From: Manihot esculenta
Lineage: Eukaryota > Streptophyta > Magnoliopsida > Malpighiales > Euphorbiaceae
Reading direction: 5' to 3'
NCBI RefSeq assembly: GCF_001659605.2
Contig: NC_035170.2
Span: 31,042,020-31,106,019 of the forward strand
Length of the DNA stretch: 64,000 bases
This document shows, piece by piece, positions 53,168 through 64,000 of this stretch; positions within the stretch are counted from its first letter, which is position 1; each line of letters begins with the position of its first letter. Below the pieces are notes generated by a model. The model did no database searches. It was not told the DNA's origin and was given only the letters and a program-made list of their open reading frames with translations. Made by a program: the position numbers and the translations under genes.

Positions 53168-56100
53168 ATGGCTGAACAAATCCCATTTAGCATTGCAGAA
53201 AACTTACTAACAAAGTTGGCCTCAATTGCTTCTGAAGAAGTTAGTTTGGTGCATGGCTTCAAAAAGGATATTAGAAAGCTTCAAACTACTCTCTCCACCA
53301 TCAAAGCAATACTTGTGGATGCTGAGGAGAAGCAAGAGGAGAGCCTTGCAGTGAAGAACTGGGTAAGGAGGCTTAGAGAGGTTGTCTATGATGCAGATGA
53401 CTTGTTTGATGATGTAGCAACTGAAGGTTTGAGAAGGAAGGTTGAAGGTGAGGGAAGAATGGTTAAGGTATGCGACTTCTTTTCTTCCTCAAATCAAATT
53501 GCATTTCGTTTCAAGATGGGTCATAGTATTAAAGATATTAGAGAGAGGCTGGATGAAATCGCCAAAGAAATGTCTGACTTTGGCTTTATAATTAGGAAGG
53601 AAGCTGGAGTATGTATGGGAATAAAGAATAGTTGGAGGGAGACAGACTCCTTTGTATTGAAATCAGAAATTATAGGAAGAGATGAAGATAAGGAGAAGGT
53701 CATAGAATCATTGATGTGTCCAGTCAATCAAAGCAATATTTCTGTAGTTGCAATTGTAGGGTTTGGTGGCTTAGGAAAGACTGCACTTGCCCAATTAGTG
53801 TTTAATGATGAAAAAGTGGTGAATTATTTTGATTTGAAGTTATGGGTATGTGTTTCTGAGGAGTCAAATGTTGAAACACTAGTTAAGCTCATCCTTAAAA
53901 GTGCAGGCAATAATGAAGTTGACAACTTGTCTTTGGAACAGTTACAGATTCGCCTTAGACAATGTTTAGAAGGCAAAAAGTACTGGTTGGTGTTGGATGA
54001 TGTGTGGAATGTGAACAATAGGATTTGGAGTCAATTGAGGAAATATTTAATGGTTGGTGCCATAGGGAGTCGAATTTTAGTAACTACTCGTAGTAAGAGG
54101 GTTGCTTTAGCTATGGGTGTAGACTCTCCATACCCTTTACAGGGTCTAACTGAAGATCAATCATGGGATCTATTTGAGAAGGTAGCATTTAGAGAGGGAA
54201 CAAGCAGAGTGAATTCAAATCTAATAGAAATTGGGAAAGAAATTGCAAAGAAATGCAAAGGAGTTCCACTTGCAATTAGAGCTATAGGAGGCATAATGCA
54301 ACTAAGAAGTAGTGAAAGTGAATGGTTGTCTGTCCTAGAAAATGAGTTGTGGAAGGTCTTCGAGAGTGATGGTGATATTAGTCGAGTGTTGAAATTGAGT
54401 TATGATGTCTTACCATACCATTTAAAGCAGTGTTTTGCATACTGCGCAATGTTTCCAAAAGATTATGAGTTTGATAAGGATAGATTAATTCAGTTGTGGA
54501 TGGCACAAGGATATGTTCAGTCTCGGGGTCAAAGTGAAAATGAAAATTTAGAGGAGATTGGGGAAGGATACTTCAATGAATTGTTATTTAGGTCATTTTT
54601 CCAAAAGGATGAGTATTGTTATAAAATGCATGACCTTATCCATGACCTTGCACAGTCAATAGCAGGGGATAGTTGTTTTGCAATTGATGATAATACTAAA
54701 CATATTCCTGATAGAGTCCAACATGTGTTTTCTGAAAATTTGTCTTCAAAGGAATGCTTCAGGCAGCTAAAAAATAAAGGATTGAGGACACTGTATTGTC
54801 CATATATTGGTGATGGATTAAGGTTGAATTTAGATAGTATCTTTTCAAATTGTAGGAGCATACATGCTTTGAGATTTAGATGGAATATCAATGGATTGCC
54901 AGATTCAATTGGAAAGTTGAAACACCTGAGGTATCTTGAATTTTTTCATTCTCAAATCAGTTCACTTCCAAACTGCATTTGCAGCTTGTATAATTTGCAA
55001 ACTCTAATACTCTGGGAATGTCAGAGTCTTAAAGAATTACCTACAGACATGAGGAAATTGATTTGTCTCACACAACTTATTAATAAAGATTGTTATAAGC
55101 TTGAATTCATGCCATTGGGGTTGGGGAGATTAACAAATCTGCAGACGTTGTTAACTTTTGTTGTGGGAAGTGATCAAGGAAGGAGATGTTCCTCATTGAA
55201 TGAGTTGAATAGCTTAAACCGGCTACGAGATGAAATCTGCATTAAAGGACTAGAAAATGTGAAAAATGCAGCTTTGGAGTCCAGCCGAGTAAATCTCAAG
55301 GAAAAGAAACACCTTCAGTGCTTAAGATTAAGCTGGGCTGGCAAGGGAGATAGCAATAGTGGAAATAGTGAGTTGTTGTTGGATAACCTACACCCTCACC
55401 CGAACTTGAAAGAATTGGATGTTTTTGGCTATAAAGGTGTGAGATTTTCAAATTGGCCTACTTCTATCACAAGTCTCGTCAATATTACTTTATATGAATG
55501 TCCGAAATGTGAGCATTTGCCGCCATTGCACAATCTGCCTTATCTGGAAATTCTCAATCTTGGCTATTTCGATTCTCTGGAGTATATATCAGATGAAGAT
55601 AATTTATTCTCTTCTTTATCTGCATCAGCAGCAACATTCTTTCCATCTCTAAAGATTCTTAAACTCGATGTTTGCCCTAATGTGAAAGGGTGGTGGAGAA
55701 CATGTATGGAAGCAAAGATGGTGCCTCAATTTCCTTGTCTTTCTAAATTAACCATCGCGAATTGCCCTAACCTGACTGTGATGCCAACGTTTCCATCACT
55801 AGACATGGAGCTTCATCTTACCTATGCCCACATAAGACCATTGCATTATACATTGCAGATGTCTGCAACGGCTTCTGCAGTACCATCAACCTCTTCTTCA
55901 GTTACTTCTCCTTTTTCCAAATTAAAGACTTTGTGGTTACACGGTATTGAGAATCTAGCATCTCTACCTGGAGAGTGGATGCAGAACCTCAGCTTCCTTG
56001 AGGAACTAACTCTTAGCTACTGCATGGAAATTAGTGATGAGGATGAGTGTGGCATATTCAAATGGAGATATCTTGTTAGTCTCCGAACTCTCTCTCTCTA

Positions 56101-56437
56101 TAATCTTTCAAATCTGGTGTCTCTACCAAGGGAGCTTCAATATGTTACCACCTTGCAACGTCTTACTATCCGCGGATGTTCTAATTTGAGGGCTTTGCCT
56201 GAATGGATAGGCAACCTCACAGCACTCCAAAATCTATGTATCAATGGCTGCCCTAAACTGGAATCGCTACCAAGAGGACTGCGTCAAATCACCACTTTAC
56301 AACAGTTGAGTGTTATCGATTGCCCCCATTTGTCTGAAAGATGCGCACATGATATGGCTGCAGATTGGCCCAACATTTCTCACATCCCAAATATCGGCAT
56401 AAATGGAAAGAATATTCAGGGCCGGTATGTACTGTAA
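53168..56437 (+). CDS. CNL-4: intact CC-NB-ARC-LRR immune receptor (1089 aa)
   Basis: As CNL-1, but one residue is missing after GEGRM (MVKVCDFF versus MVRKVCDFF) and two near the C-terminus (NIQGRYVL). All NB-ARC motifs are present, one position earlier than in CNL-1. The residue before the kinase-2 core is Trp (KKYWLVLDDVW), unlike the others; other private changes are EVDNLS, FEKVAF and ISRVLK. The coiled coil and LRR match CNL-2 best; the NB-ARC matches CNL-3. No stops. Whether the Trp affects nucleotide binding is not known. Confidence 0.95.
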   Translation: MAEQIPFSIAENLLTKLASIASEEVSLVHGFKKDIRKLQTTLSTIKAILVDAEEKQEESLAVKNWVRRLREVVYDADDLFDDVATEGLRRKVEGEGRMVKVCDFFSSSNQIAFRFKMGHSIKDIRERLDEIAKEMSDFGFIIRKEAGVCMGIKNSWRETDSFVLKSEIIGRDEDKEKVIESLMCPVNQSNISVVAIVGFGGLGKTALAQLVFNDEKVVNYFDLKLWVCVSEESNVETLVKLILKSAGNNEVDNLSLEQLQIRLRQCLEGKKYWLVLDDVWNVNNRIWSQLRKYLMVGAIGSRILVTTRSKRVALAMGVDSPYPLQGLTEDQSWDLFEKVAFREGTSRVNSNLIEIGKEIAKKCKGVPLAIRAIGGIMQLRSSESEWLSVLENELWKVFESDGDISRVLKLSYDVLPYHLKQCFAYCAMFPKDYEFDKDRLIQLWMAQGYVQSRGQSENENLEEIGEGYFNELLFRSFFQKDEYCYKMHDLIHDLAQSIAGDSCFAIDDNTKHIPDRVQHVFSENLSSKECFRQLKNKGLRTLYCPYIGDGLRLNLDSIFSNCRSIHALRFRWNINGLPDSIGKLKHLRYLEFFHSQISSLPNCICSLYNLQTLILWECQSLKELPTDMRKLICLTQLINKDCYKLEFMPLGLGRLTNLQTLLTFVVGSDQGRRCSSLNELNSLNRLRDEICIKGLENVKNAALESSRVNLKEKKHLQCLRLSWAGKGDSNSGNSELLLDNLHPHPNLKELDVFGYKGVRFSNWPTSITSLVNITLYECPKCEHLPPLHNLPYLEILNLGYFDSLEYISDEDNLFSSLSASAATFFPSLKILKLDVCPNVKGWWRTCMEAKMVPQFPCLSKLTIANCPNLTVMPTFPSLDMELHLTYAHIRPLHYTLQMSATASAVPSTSSSVTSPFSKLKTLWLHGIENLASLPGEWMQNLSFLEELTLSYCMEISDEDECGIFKWRYLVSLRTLSLYNLSNLVSLPRELQYVTTLQRLTIRGCSNLRALPEWIGNLTALQNLCINGCPKLESLPRGLRQITTLQQLSVIDCPHLSERCAHDMAADWPNISHIPNIGINGKNIQGRYVL

Positions 56438-58229
56438 GAAGAAGGATCCTCTGCTTTCACAGGTTAGGACTTGCTTTACTTCAACCCTTCATTGTATTTT
56501 AATAAAATCACGTAATTTTTCTAAATAAATACTTCTTAGCCAAATAAAACTCCTGATGGAGCTAATCAATCCAATTTACAACTGCAGAAGGATGATTCTA
56601 CATGCAGATGTACTACTTCGGTTCTACTCCAACGCTGGAATTATATGTTGCTTTTGCACTCCACAAACCTTTTCTCGAGTTTCAAATTTTACAAGTGTTC
56701 TTACGATGATAGGTTGATATGAAAACTTCAGAATGAAATAATGTTATTTCTATCAATGAATCGCATTTACCTTCTTGCTATGTTTGAACGTCTAGAGAAT
56801 ATTCTATTGTCAAAGATAATATTAAAATTCAAATGCAAATTCTATCTGCAGAGAATAGAAGCAAATGATGTTCATACCGCGACAGATGGTCTGCAGGGAA
56901 GACTTACAAGACTTTGCTTCTGAAAGAACCCGCTTTGTCAGTGGTCATTTGGTTGTGCTGGAAAGAAGAATTTTTATCTGTTTGAGGAAGGAGCAAAGAT
57001 GATAAATCTTCAATGCAGTACCCTTTTCCATCATTAAAAAGGTATGAAATTTTAGATATGAAATCTTTAACTCTTGCATGCAAAAATATTTAAATTTCAA
57101 CTATACTGGCAAGCAATCCATTCAATTTCAATACACAATTAACTTTTAAACTCTCCAGTGTTCTTCTTTTGATAGTTTGACACTGGAGATTTATTTGCTT
57201 AATTCTTTTCAATTTCTATGTAAACTCAGTTGAAAGTGATCAACTGTAACAAGTGCGGTTCTGTAATATGAGCAGATCTGGAAGGATGTTAATACAACCC
57301 TTGGAACATTCATTTGCAATCTTTATTCTATCCTGATAGTGAATTTTCTGAATTTAATTGCAATATGTTCCATTTGTTAATCCTTGCAGGCTACACATCA
57401 TGCAAGTCATTTGAAGCAAAGGTTTGAGATCATTTTTAATTTGTTGTTTTATAATAATTTGTTAATTTTCAAAGGTATAAAAGCATTTTCTGATTTGGTC
57501 TCTCCTGAATTATTTGAGAATAAGATAGTGGAAGCCATGAATTCCCAGATTCTTTGAGAATAAGATGGATGCCAAATGTCTTAAAGAAGGAGCAGAGGGG
57601 ATATGAATTCACTGGATCTTCTTTCAGAATAGGCAGCTTTTGGCTCAGCCGTGAAGGATTGCTCTGAATTGGAAGCTGTAATACTTTGATGTCTTTACCT
57701 CTGATTTGGAGAATCAGTGATGAGTAACATCAATCAAAGTAGGAGTAGTCTAGTTTACATTGTTAAGGAAGTGAATTTCTTGGTCCTTTTATAAAAATTT
57801 TCAAGTCTTCTCCTTCCAGGAATTATTCGGAGCACTTTCGGACTAGGATGGCAAATGATTGTCTCTGAATTCTTACAATTTCATCACTTGCTGCTCTTGC
57901 TGAAGTTACACATGCACAACATCATGAAAAATGGATCAGAGGGTTCAATTATGAGGGAATTATGTTGAGAAGTGGATTAATTGTAAATACTGCAAAAAGC
58001 CAACATTTTAATTAATTCAGCAACTTGTTTTTGAATTTTTCATAGACCGAATCGCGTAGTTCCATGCTACAAGCCTCATTAGAAAATCGAATGTAAGGTT
58101 TGCAAGAAACACATTTTTTTTTAAAGTAGGTTTGCATAAACACATCAAAATTAAAGTTTGAGATCTCTTTAAATTATAAGATAAATTATATTTTAATATT
58201 TAAACTTTAATATAATTAACGGATCAGTT
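56438..58229 (+). other. CNL-4 3' flank, shared with CNL-3
   Basis: Aligns with 44046-45900, without the tandem duplication at 44205. Similarity continues into a MITE-like left end at 58184, where it is broken by the insertion at about 58230. The 60-aa frame at 56741-56923 is not supported. Confidence 0.55.
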
Positions 58230-58690
58230 TTAATGACTGTCGGGTTTTCTACGTCTAGAGTAAAGTCGGATTCTAAAGGCATAATGTCGAATTCTAAATA
58301 AGGACGCAAGCCAAAAGTTCATCAGGCGGACTCAACATTATAAGGCCTAATCCGGATATATGGAGCAAGGCAAATCAATCATAAGTACGGGTCTAACAGG
58401 AGGTAATCTAGTCTAGTGATGTGATGGAAAATAGCTGGTACGGTTAATTTGCGGTTCTATTTGCATGCAAGTTAGGAGAATTAAATGGCCGCATATCGTG
58501 GAAATGAGGTCTGGCGATGGTATACATACGGATCTAAGTGACAAAGACATATGATATTGTAACAGAAAAGCGGTTAGATAAAAGGAACATGGATAAAAGT
58601 GAATAAACGTTTCATTCTCTAATTAAGTTTACACACTTATTATAAATTTTATTTTTTAAATCTCAAAATATTAAGTCTACTTTTAGGATT
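58230..58690 (+). mobile_element. LTR-like insertion in the CNL-4 3' flank
   Basis: About 460 bp, absent at the matching point of the CNL-3 flank (near 45912). It begins TGACTGTCGGGTTTTC and ends near AAATCTCAAAATATTA, comparable to the GAATCTCAGAACATCA end of the relic at 39590. A clear target duplication is not visible. No coding content. Confidence 0.5.
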
Positions 58691-58931
58691 GAACACTTAA
58701 ACTTTTATATTTTTATTCTATTCAAACCGAAAATCTTTCATACTAAAATCTATTAAAAAGAAAATAAAATATTCTAAATGTCAAAATCACTCTTTACGAA
58801 AATTTCAACCTCTCTCGTTCTCCCTTCCCTCCATATTAACATTCTTTCTCTTTCCGCTCTCTCCCTCTCAACATCTTCATCTTTGATCTTTCTTCTTTCT
58901 ACTGCTTCACATTTTTATTTCTCTAAGCATC

Positions 58932-59057
58932 ATGGATCCTCCCATTTATGGTGTCTCCAGCATTTTCACTCTCTACCTTTTTAATACCCATTTGATGCAA
59001 AATTCTTCAAATCAAATTTTGGCTTTCATGTCATCTTCTTTAGCAGATGCATCTTAA
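58932..59057 (+). other. Small ORF (41 aa), copy of 46039-46170
   Basis: MDPPIYGVSSIFTLYLFNTH then MQNSSNQILAFMSSSLADAS and a stop. Two codons shorter than its partner, in frame. Not recognised; see 46039-46170. Confidence 0.3.
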
Positions 59058-59777
59058 ATTGCAACATCATATATTCTCAATATTTTTCACTTATATGCTC
59101 ATCTTCCTCTTTGCTTCCAAATTTTTCCAGCTCCCTCACAAACCCTACCTGTATAGTTTCACTAGGCTTTATTGAAATTCACACTAGACATGGCTTGTAT
59201 GGGTAAAGAGAGACAGCAACAGTTTGATAATGGAGTATTGGAATTTACTTCAGATGTGGGAAAAAAATGTGGAGAGAGAGTTAATGTGGAGGGAAGGAAG
59301 GAGGGAGACCGTGAAGTTTTCTTAAAAGGTGTTTTTAGAATTTACAGTATTAAATTATATTGAATTTGAATTAAAAATTTTTGGATTATATTGAATTTGA
59401 ATTAAAAACTTTAAATTAATTTAAGGAAATCAAAAAAGTACAACATTAGCCGTCTGTCACATGAAAAAAAAAAAGGGGTGCTCTTGCTAATTTTTCTTAT
59501 TTAATGAACACTAGCCGTTTGTCACATGAAAAGAAAAGTGAAGCTGATTAGATGCATTGGATATTTTTATGGTGGCCCATGTGAATGTCTTCATACACGT
59601 TACGCAATAATCATATATTTAAAAAAGGTCAAATCTCATCTGTATCATAACCCATCAATGGATACTTCTCTGGCAATATTTTCAAGTAAAATGCACAACT
59701 TAATTTTTTAAAAATTTTTATTAAAAATATTTAGTGATTTTGTCTTTTGCTACGTGGGTCCCCTAAGAATTTACCGT
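59058..59777. other. Spacer before CNL-5, nothing identified
   Basis: A short repeat with CCGT(C/T)TGTCACATGAAAA occurs at about 59449 and 59515. The frames at 59172-59363 and 59526-59711 show no known motif. Confidence 0.4.
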
Positions 59778-59920
59778 CTATAAATTGGACCATGGCTGCC
59801 TTCCTCTTCCCCACAGGCAACAGCAGCATAAGTATCACAGTCCTTCAAAGTTCAAAACTCAACGTTCTGGTGTTCTCTTTGTTTTTTCTTTTCGTCTCTT
59901 TCACTCTCTTGATAACAGAA
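59778..59920 (+). promoter_or_regulatory. CNL-5 TATA box and 5' leader
   Basis: CTATAAATTGG at 59778-59788. A start about 30 bp downstream (near 59812) would place the in-frame upstream ATGs (59747 and 59792) outside the mRNA, leaving ATG 59921 as the first. The leader is pyrimidine-rich, as in the other CNLs. Confidence 0.55.
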
Positions 59921-62900
59921 ATGGCAGAAGCTGTACTGTTTAACATTGCAGGAGATATAATTAAAAAGTTGGGATCTCGTACTATTCTTGAGATTGGGAA
60001 GTGGTGGAATCTTGAAGATGAGCTTGAGAAACTCAAGGACACAGTCTCTACCATCCAAGCTGTGCTTCTTGATGCTGAAAAGCAATGCTCGGAGAATCAA
60101 CAAGTTAAAGTTTGGCTTCAAAGGTTGAAACAAGCAATTTACGATGCAGATGACTTGTTGGATGATTTCTCCGCCGAAGCATTGTGGCAACAATCGATGA
60201 GTGAAGATAAGAAGTCTGCAAATCAGGTACGCTTTTCCTTTCCAAGTTTGAATAGGCTTTCTTATGGTTATAAAATGGCTCGTAAGATTAAGAACATTAG
60301 AGAAAAGCTAGATTATATTAAAGGGGATAGAGGTTTTCACTTAAATGAATGCAGAGAAGAAAGATCTATAATGTTTAGGGATAGAGAGCAAACCCATTCT
60401 TCTTTACCTGAAATTGTTGTTGGTAGAGACGATGACAAGAATACAATTATAGAAAATCTTTTACTGAGTACTGATAAGAAAGAAAATTTAACAGTAATTT
60501 CAATAGTTGGTATTGGAGGATTGGGAAAGACAACCCTAGCTCAATTTTTGTACAGTGATGAAAGAGTTAAAACCCATTTTGAATTAAGAGGATGGGTTTG
60601 TGTGTCTAATGATTTTAATGTGAAACTCATAACTGAAAAAATTTTAGAATCCATGACTAGTGGGAGATGTGATAACCTTGGAATGGATGCAACGAAAAAC
60701 AATTTTCATGAAAAGATTAATGGGAAAAGATATATAATTGTATTGGATGATGTGTGGAATGAGGATGTGGAAAAATGGTTTCGGTTAAGGGATGTATTAG
60801 CAGGGGGTGCAAAAGAAAGTAAAATAATAATAACCACTCGTTCTAAAAAGGTTGCTAAAATAACACGTTCAACTTTAGTACACGAGTTGAAAGGCCTTTC
60901 TGAGGCTGATTCTTGGTCATTGTTTGAAAAGATAGCATTTGACCAAAGGCAAGTGCCAAGCTCAAGCCAAGAGGCAATTGGAAAGGAGATTGTAGCAAAG
61001 TGTGTAGGGGTTCCTTTAGCTATAAGGACAATAGGGGGTTTATTATACTGTAAAAACACAGTGTCAGAATGGCTATTCTTTAGAAATAATGAACTTCCAA
61101 AAGTGCAAGAAGATAATATCTTGTCAACTCTTAAATTGAGTTATGATAACCTTCCATCTTATCTAAAACATTGCTTTGCTTATTGCTCAATCTTCCCGAA
61201 AGATTATGAAATTTCTGTGCAAAAATTGATATATCTTTGGATGGCCCAAGGATATATTGAGTTATCAGACCCAAGCCAAAGTTTGGAAGAGACTGGTCTA
61301 ATATATTTTAGGGATCTTCTCTTCATGTCTTTTTTCCAAGAAGTTACAAAGGATAAATGGGGTAATATGAAAACTTGTAAAATGCATGATTTAATTCATG
61401 ATCTAGCTAAATTAGTTGCTGGAGAAGAGAGCTTCACTTTATCAGTATCAAATGTTGCATCTGTTGGAAAAACAACTCGACATGTTTTTCAATATGCTTA
61501 TAACTATGAGTATGAAAAGCAACTTCCAAGTAACTTTTTCAATGCAAAGAAGGTGCGAACGCTCCTCCTTCATAATCATCATAAGCTATGGTGTGATGAC
61601 ACTGTTGATTATGATCCAGGAAATTACCTTTTACTTGTTTCTAAATCTAAATATTTACGAGCATTAGATCTAGGTGAACAATCCAAAGTGCCAGATTCCA
61701 TTTTTGGGTTGAAGCATTTGAGGTATCTTGATCTTTCCTACAATAACCGTCTTAGGAAGCTTCCAAGTTCAATTAGTAGATTACAGAACTTGCAAGTGCT
61801 GATACTTGACCATTGCAGCAGCCTCGAAGGACTACCAAAGGACATAGGAAAGTTGGTGGATCTAAGGAAACTTAGTTTTTATAATTGTTATCCAATTCGT
61901 GATATGCCACTTGGGATTGAAAAATTGACTCGCCTTGAGAGATTAACGGCATTTTTGTTGGGCAGAGATGGTTCTGCTTCCAAGCCTATCAGTGGACTGG
62001 ATGCATTACGCAACATGAACAATTTGAGAGGAGAGCTAACAATAAAATATTTGAGATATGTGTTGAAAAATGATGCACTGGATGAATTTTGTGCTGCCAA
62101 TTTGAAAGAAAAGCGATATCTCCAATCCTTGAGCCTAGAATGGATCCCACTTCATTGTTTCTATAATGATGACGAGAATGATAAAGATAAAATTGATGCA
62201 AAAGATTTGAACAATGAAGAAATGGCATTGGAAGAGCTAAGGCCACACCAAAATCTCAAAGGCCTACACTTGTCTGGTTACAGAGGAGTCAAGTATCCAA
62301 GCTGGCTTCCTTTCCTCACTAATTTGTTGGAGCTTCATATATCATGCTGCAGAAATATTCAATTTCTCCCGACATTTGATCACTTCCCTTTTCTTGAAAA
62401 TTTAAGAATTTCTAAATTAAGTAATCTAGAATACATTGATTGTGAAGTGGATACCAACAATGGAGGGTTTCCTTCTTTGAAGGAGCTTTGGCTATCAGAT
62501 TGCTCTATTTTAAAAGGATGGAAGAGATTATCATCGATAGCAATGTTACCCAAGGTTTTTAACTGTCTTTCTAAGTTGTCCATCTTTTCTTGCCCTAACC
62601 TAACTTCAATGCCACTTTTTCCATCTCTACAAACACTTGAATTAGTAGACGCCACCATCGAGCAATTGGAGCAAACATTGAAGATGATGAATTCAGCTGG
62701 AGACTATAGCTCTGCATCTCCTTCTTCCTCTTCTTCTTCTCCTTTTTCCGCTACTCATTCTCAGTTGGAAGTTGGAACAGCTATTTCTAAAGAATATCAA
62801 GGATCTAGAACTTATGCCAGCAGAGTTGCTACACAGCCTAACTTCTCTAGAAGTTCTGAGCATTAGTGACTGCCCAAGAATAGTGCCCGTGTCTACTGAT

Positions 62901-63221
62901 GCGAGGGACATTGGTGGGGAATGGCAAGCCCTTAAAAGCCTTCGTTCTCTTGAGTTGAACAGCATTCCAGAATTGGTGTGTCTCCCAGAAGGGCTTCAGC
63001 ACATTACCACTCTGCAAAGCCTTGCAATTGGTAGGTGTAATAATTTGTTGTCTTTACCAGAATGGATAGCCAATCTCACCAAATTACAATCTTTAAGAGT
63101 TTTTGCTTGTCATTCGCTTTCAGAAAAATGCAGGCAGAACACTGGTGAGTATCTTCCTAAATTTGCTCACATCCCAAACTTGGACTTCCGTCCCTATGAT
63201 CACCGTCCCCATCCCCGATAA
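59921..63221 (+). pseudogene. CNL-5: distinct CC-NB-ARC-LRR gene with a frameshift near its C-terminus
   Basis: From MAEAVLFNIAGD the first frame gives 981 aa to a stop at 62866; the homologous LRR end continues in another frame from about 62770 to 63221. A single extra base fits best, in the GG at 62767-62768. Motifs: coiled coil with IYDADDLLDD 73-82, P-loop GIGGLGKTT 197-205, kinase-2 IIVLDDVW 272-279, TTRS 305-308, GVPLA 363-367, CFAYCSIFPKDY 418-429, MHD 488-490, LRR from about 545. It is clearly a different subfamily from CNL-1 to CNL-4 (for example MSFFQEVTKDKW before MHD). A longer frame starting at 59747 adds 58 residues with a hydrophobic stretch, but a TATA box lies inside it. A truncated receptor or a sequencing error are alternatives. 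Confidence 0.88.
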
Positions 63222-63527
63222 GCAAAAACTTGAGTTGAAAAATTAATAAAATTGATTATATAAATGGAATTATTTTAGTTTTTTATTTGATTCAATTTAG
63301 TTTTATTTTCCTCATAATTAGGTACTATCAAGTTTCTAATAAAGTTCATCAGTTTTGAAATATTGTTATTAAATTAATCTGAAGTTTATTTGTCTTCATC
63401 ACTTTGCTTAACTAGAAATGCAGTAAAGAATTATTTATCTTCAGCCTGCTAGTAAGAGTCATTCTTGCGTACCTTCAGTTCATGCTGGATGAAAACATCA
63501 AGGAATGGTTTCCATGTAATATTACAT
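63222..63527 (+). other. CNL-5 3' flank
   Basis: AT-rich; no gene or repeat recognised. Presumably 3' UTR and spacer. Confidence 0.4.
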
Positions 63528-64000
63528 AGTGTTTGGTTCAATTCTATGATTAGAGTTATGTGGAATTCAATTGAATTCCAGATAGAATTCTGTGAGAATC
63601 TGATAAACCCTCCGATGAATAAGGTAAGTGAAAGAAAAAAATAGATCTAGAAGAGAGAGAAGAAGAGAATTATAATGGGTGAGAAGAGAATTGAGAGAAT
63701 AGGGAGAGAATTCTGTTATTGATTATTCTTCTATGCCTTCACACAATAGCTGCGTCTTATTTATACCCAATTCTCAACAAAATTCTGTTGTAACCAATTA
63801 TCCCTCCAAAACAACACTCACACCCATCCGGCTCACACTCACAGCTGTACTAAGCTCCTCCCCTTCTCCTCTTTCTAAAATATGTAACAAATTCATTTCA
63901 AATTCTATCAAAATTTGAATGAATTGGTTTTAGTTATAACCAATTCCATGGAATTCAATTCCTAGAATGGATTTTTAATTTTTCTTCAAACCAAACACAC
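63528..64000. mobile_element. MITE-like element with GTGTTTGGTT ends
   Basis: The left end AGTGTTTGGTTCAATTCTA (from 63528) is mirrored by TTCAAACCAAACACAC at the window end, with further inverted text (GGAATTCAATTGAATTCC versus CATGGAATTCAATTCCTAG). The interior has GAGAAGAGAATT repeats. The 61-aa frame at 63733-63918 is not supported. The right border may lie past 64000. Confidence 0.5.

Noticed and set aside
59747..59920. 58-residue N-terminal extension of CNL-5 with a hydrophobic segment
   Set aside because: A TATA box at 59778 places the likely mRNA start after both upstream ATGs, and family members start at MAEAVLF.

Overview
The window is plant nuclear DNA. It holds single-exon CC-NB-ARC-LRR (CNL) resistance-type genes, Ty3/gypsy chromovirus retrotransposons with an initiator-Met-tRNA primer site, a tRNA-derived SINE, a plant L1-type LINE remnant and very AT-rich spacers. 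The CNL type points to a eudicot; a woody rosid such as Euphorbiaceae is only my guess.

Layout. (1) 1-15062 is a nest of LTR retrotransposons on the minus strand. Element A (5' LTR 12841-15062, gag in two pieces) is split by the complete, very young element B (LTRs 2019-4372 and 9729-12082, 5-bp target duplication GGGTG). A is also cut at its left by the end of an unrelated LTR (1-948). (2) 15063-20655 holds an old LTR relic, an AT-rich stretch and CNL-1. (3) 20657-31138 is repeat-rich spacer: a segmentally duplicated block with a SINE, two related long-inverted-repeat elements with purine tracts, and a solo LTR (25479-27791, duplication TTTTA) related to A and B. (4) 31162-45850 holds CNL-2 and CNL-3 with their conserved 3' flanks. 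(5) 45860-53167 holds an LRR gene fragment, LTR relics, the second copy of the duplicated block and an internally deleted LINE. (6) 53168-58225 is CNL-4 with its 3' flank. (7) 59921-63221 is CNL-5, a distinct CNL with a one-base frameshift near its C-terminus. A MITE-like inverted repeat closes the window.

How the parts relate. CNL-1 to CNL-4 (1093, 1092, 1092 and 1089 aa) are recent tandem paralogs, all on the plus strand and all apparently intact. Their relationships change along the gene: the coiled coil and LRR pair 1 with 3 and 2 with 4, while the NB-ARC and the 3' flank pair 1 with 2 and 3 with 4. This is the mark of gene conversion or unequal crossing-over. Mobile elements have changed the spacers and at least one promoter: CNL-2 keeps only about 13 bp of family sequence upstream of its TATA box. 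The least familiar structure is a set of 13-bp palindromes, TTCGGC-N-GCCGAA, in two clusters in each gypsy LTR, one just upstream of the TATA box and one in the transcribed part.

I see no evidence of a non-plant or wholly new enzymatic system. The unusual content is structural and evolutionary.
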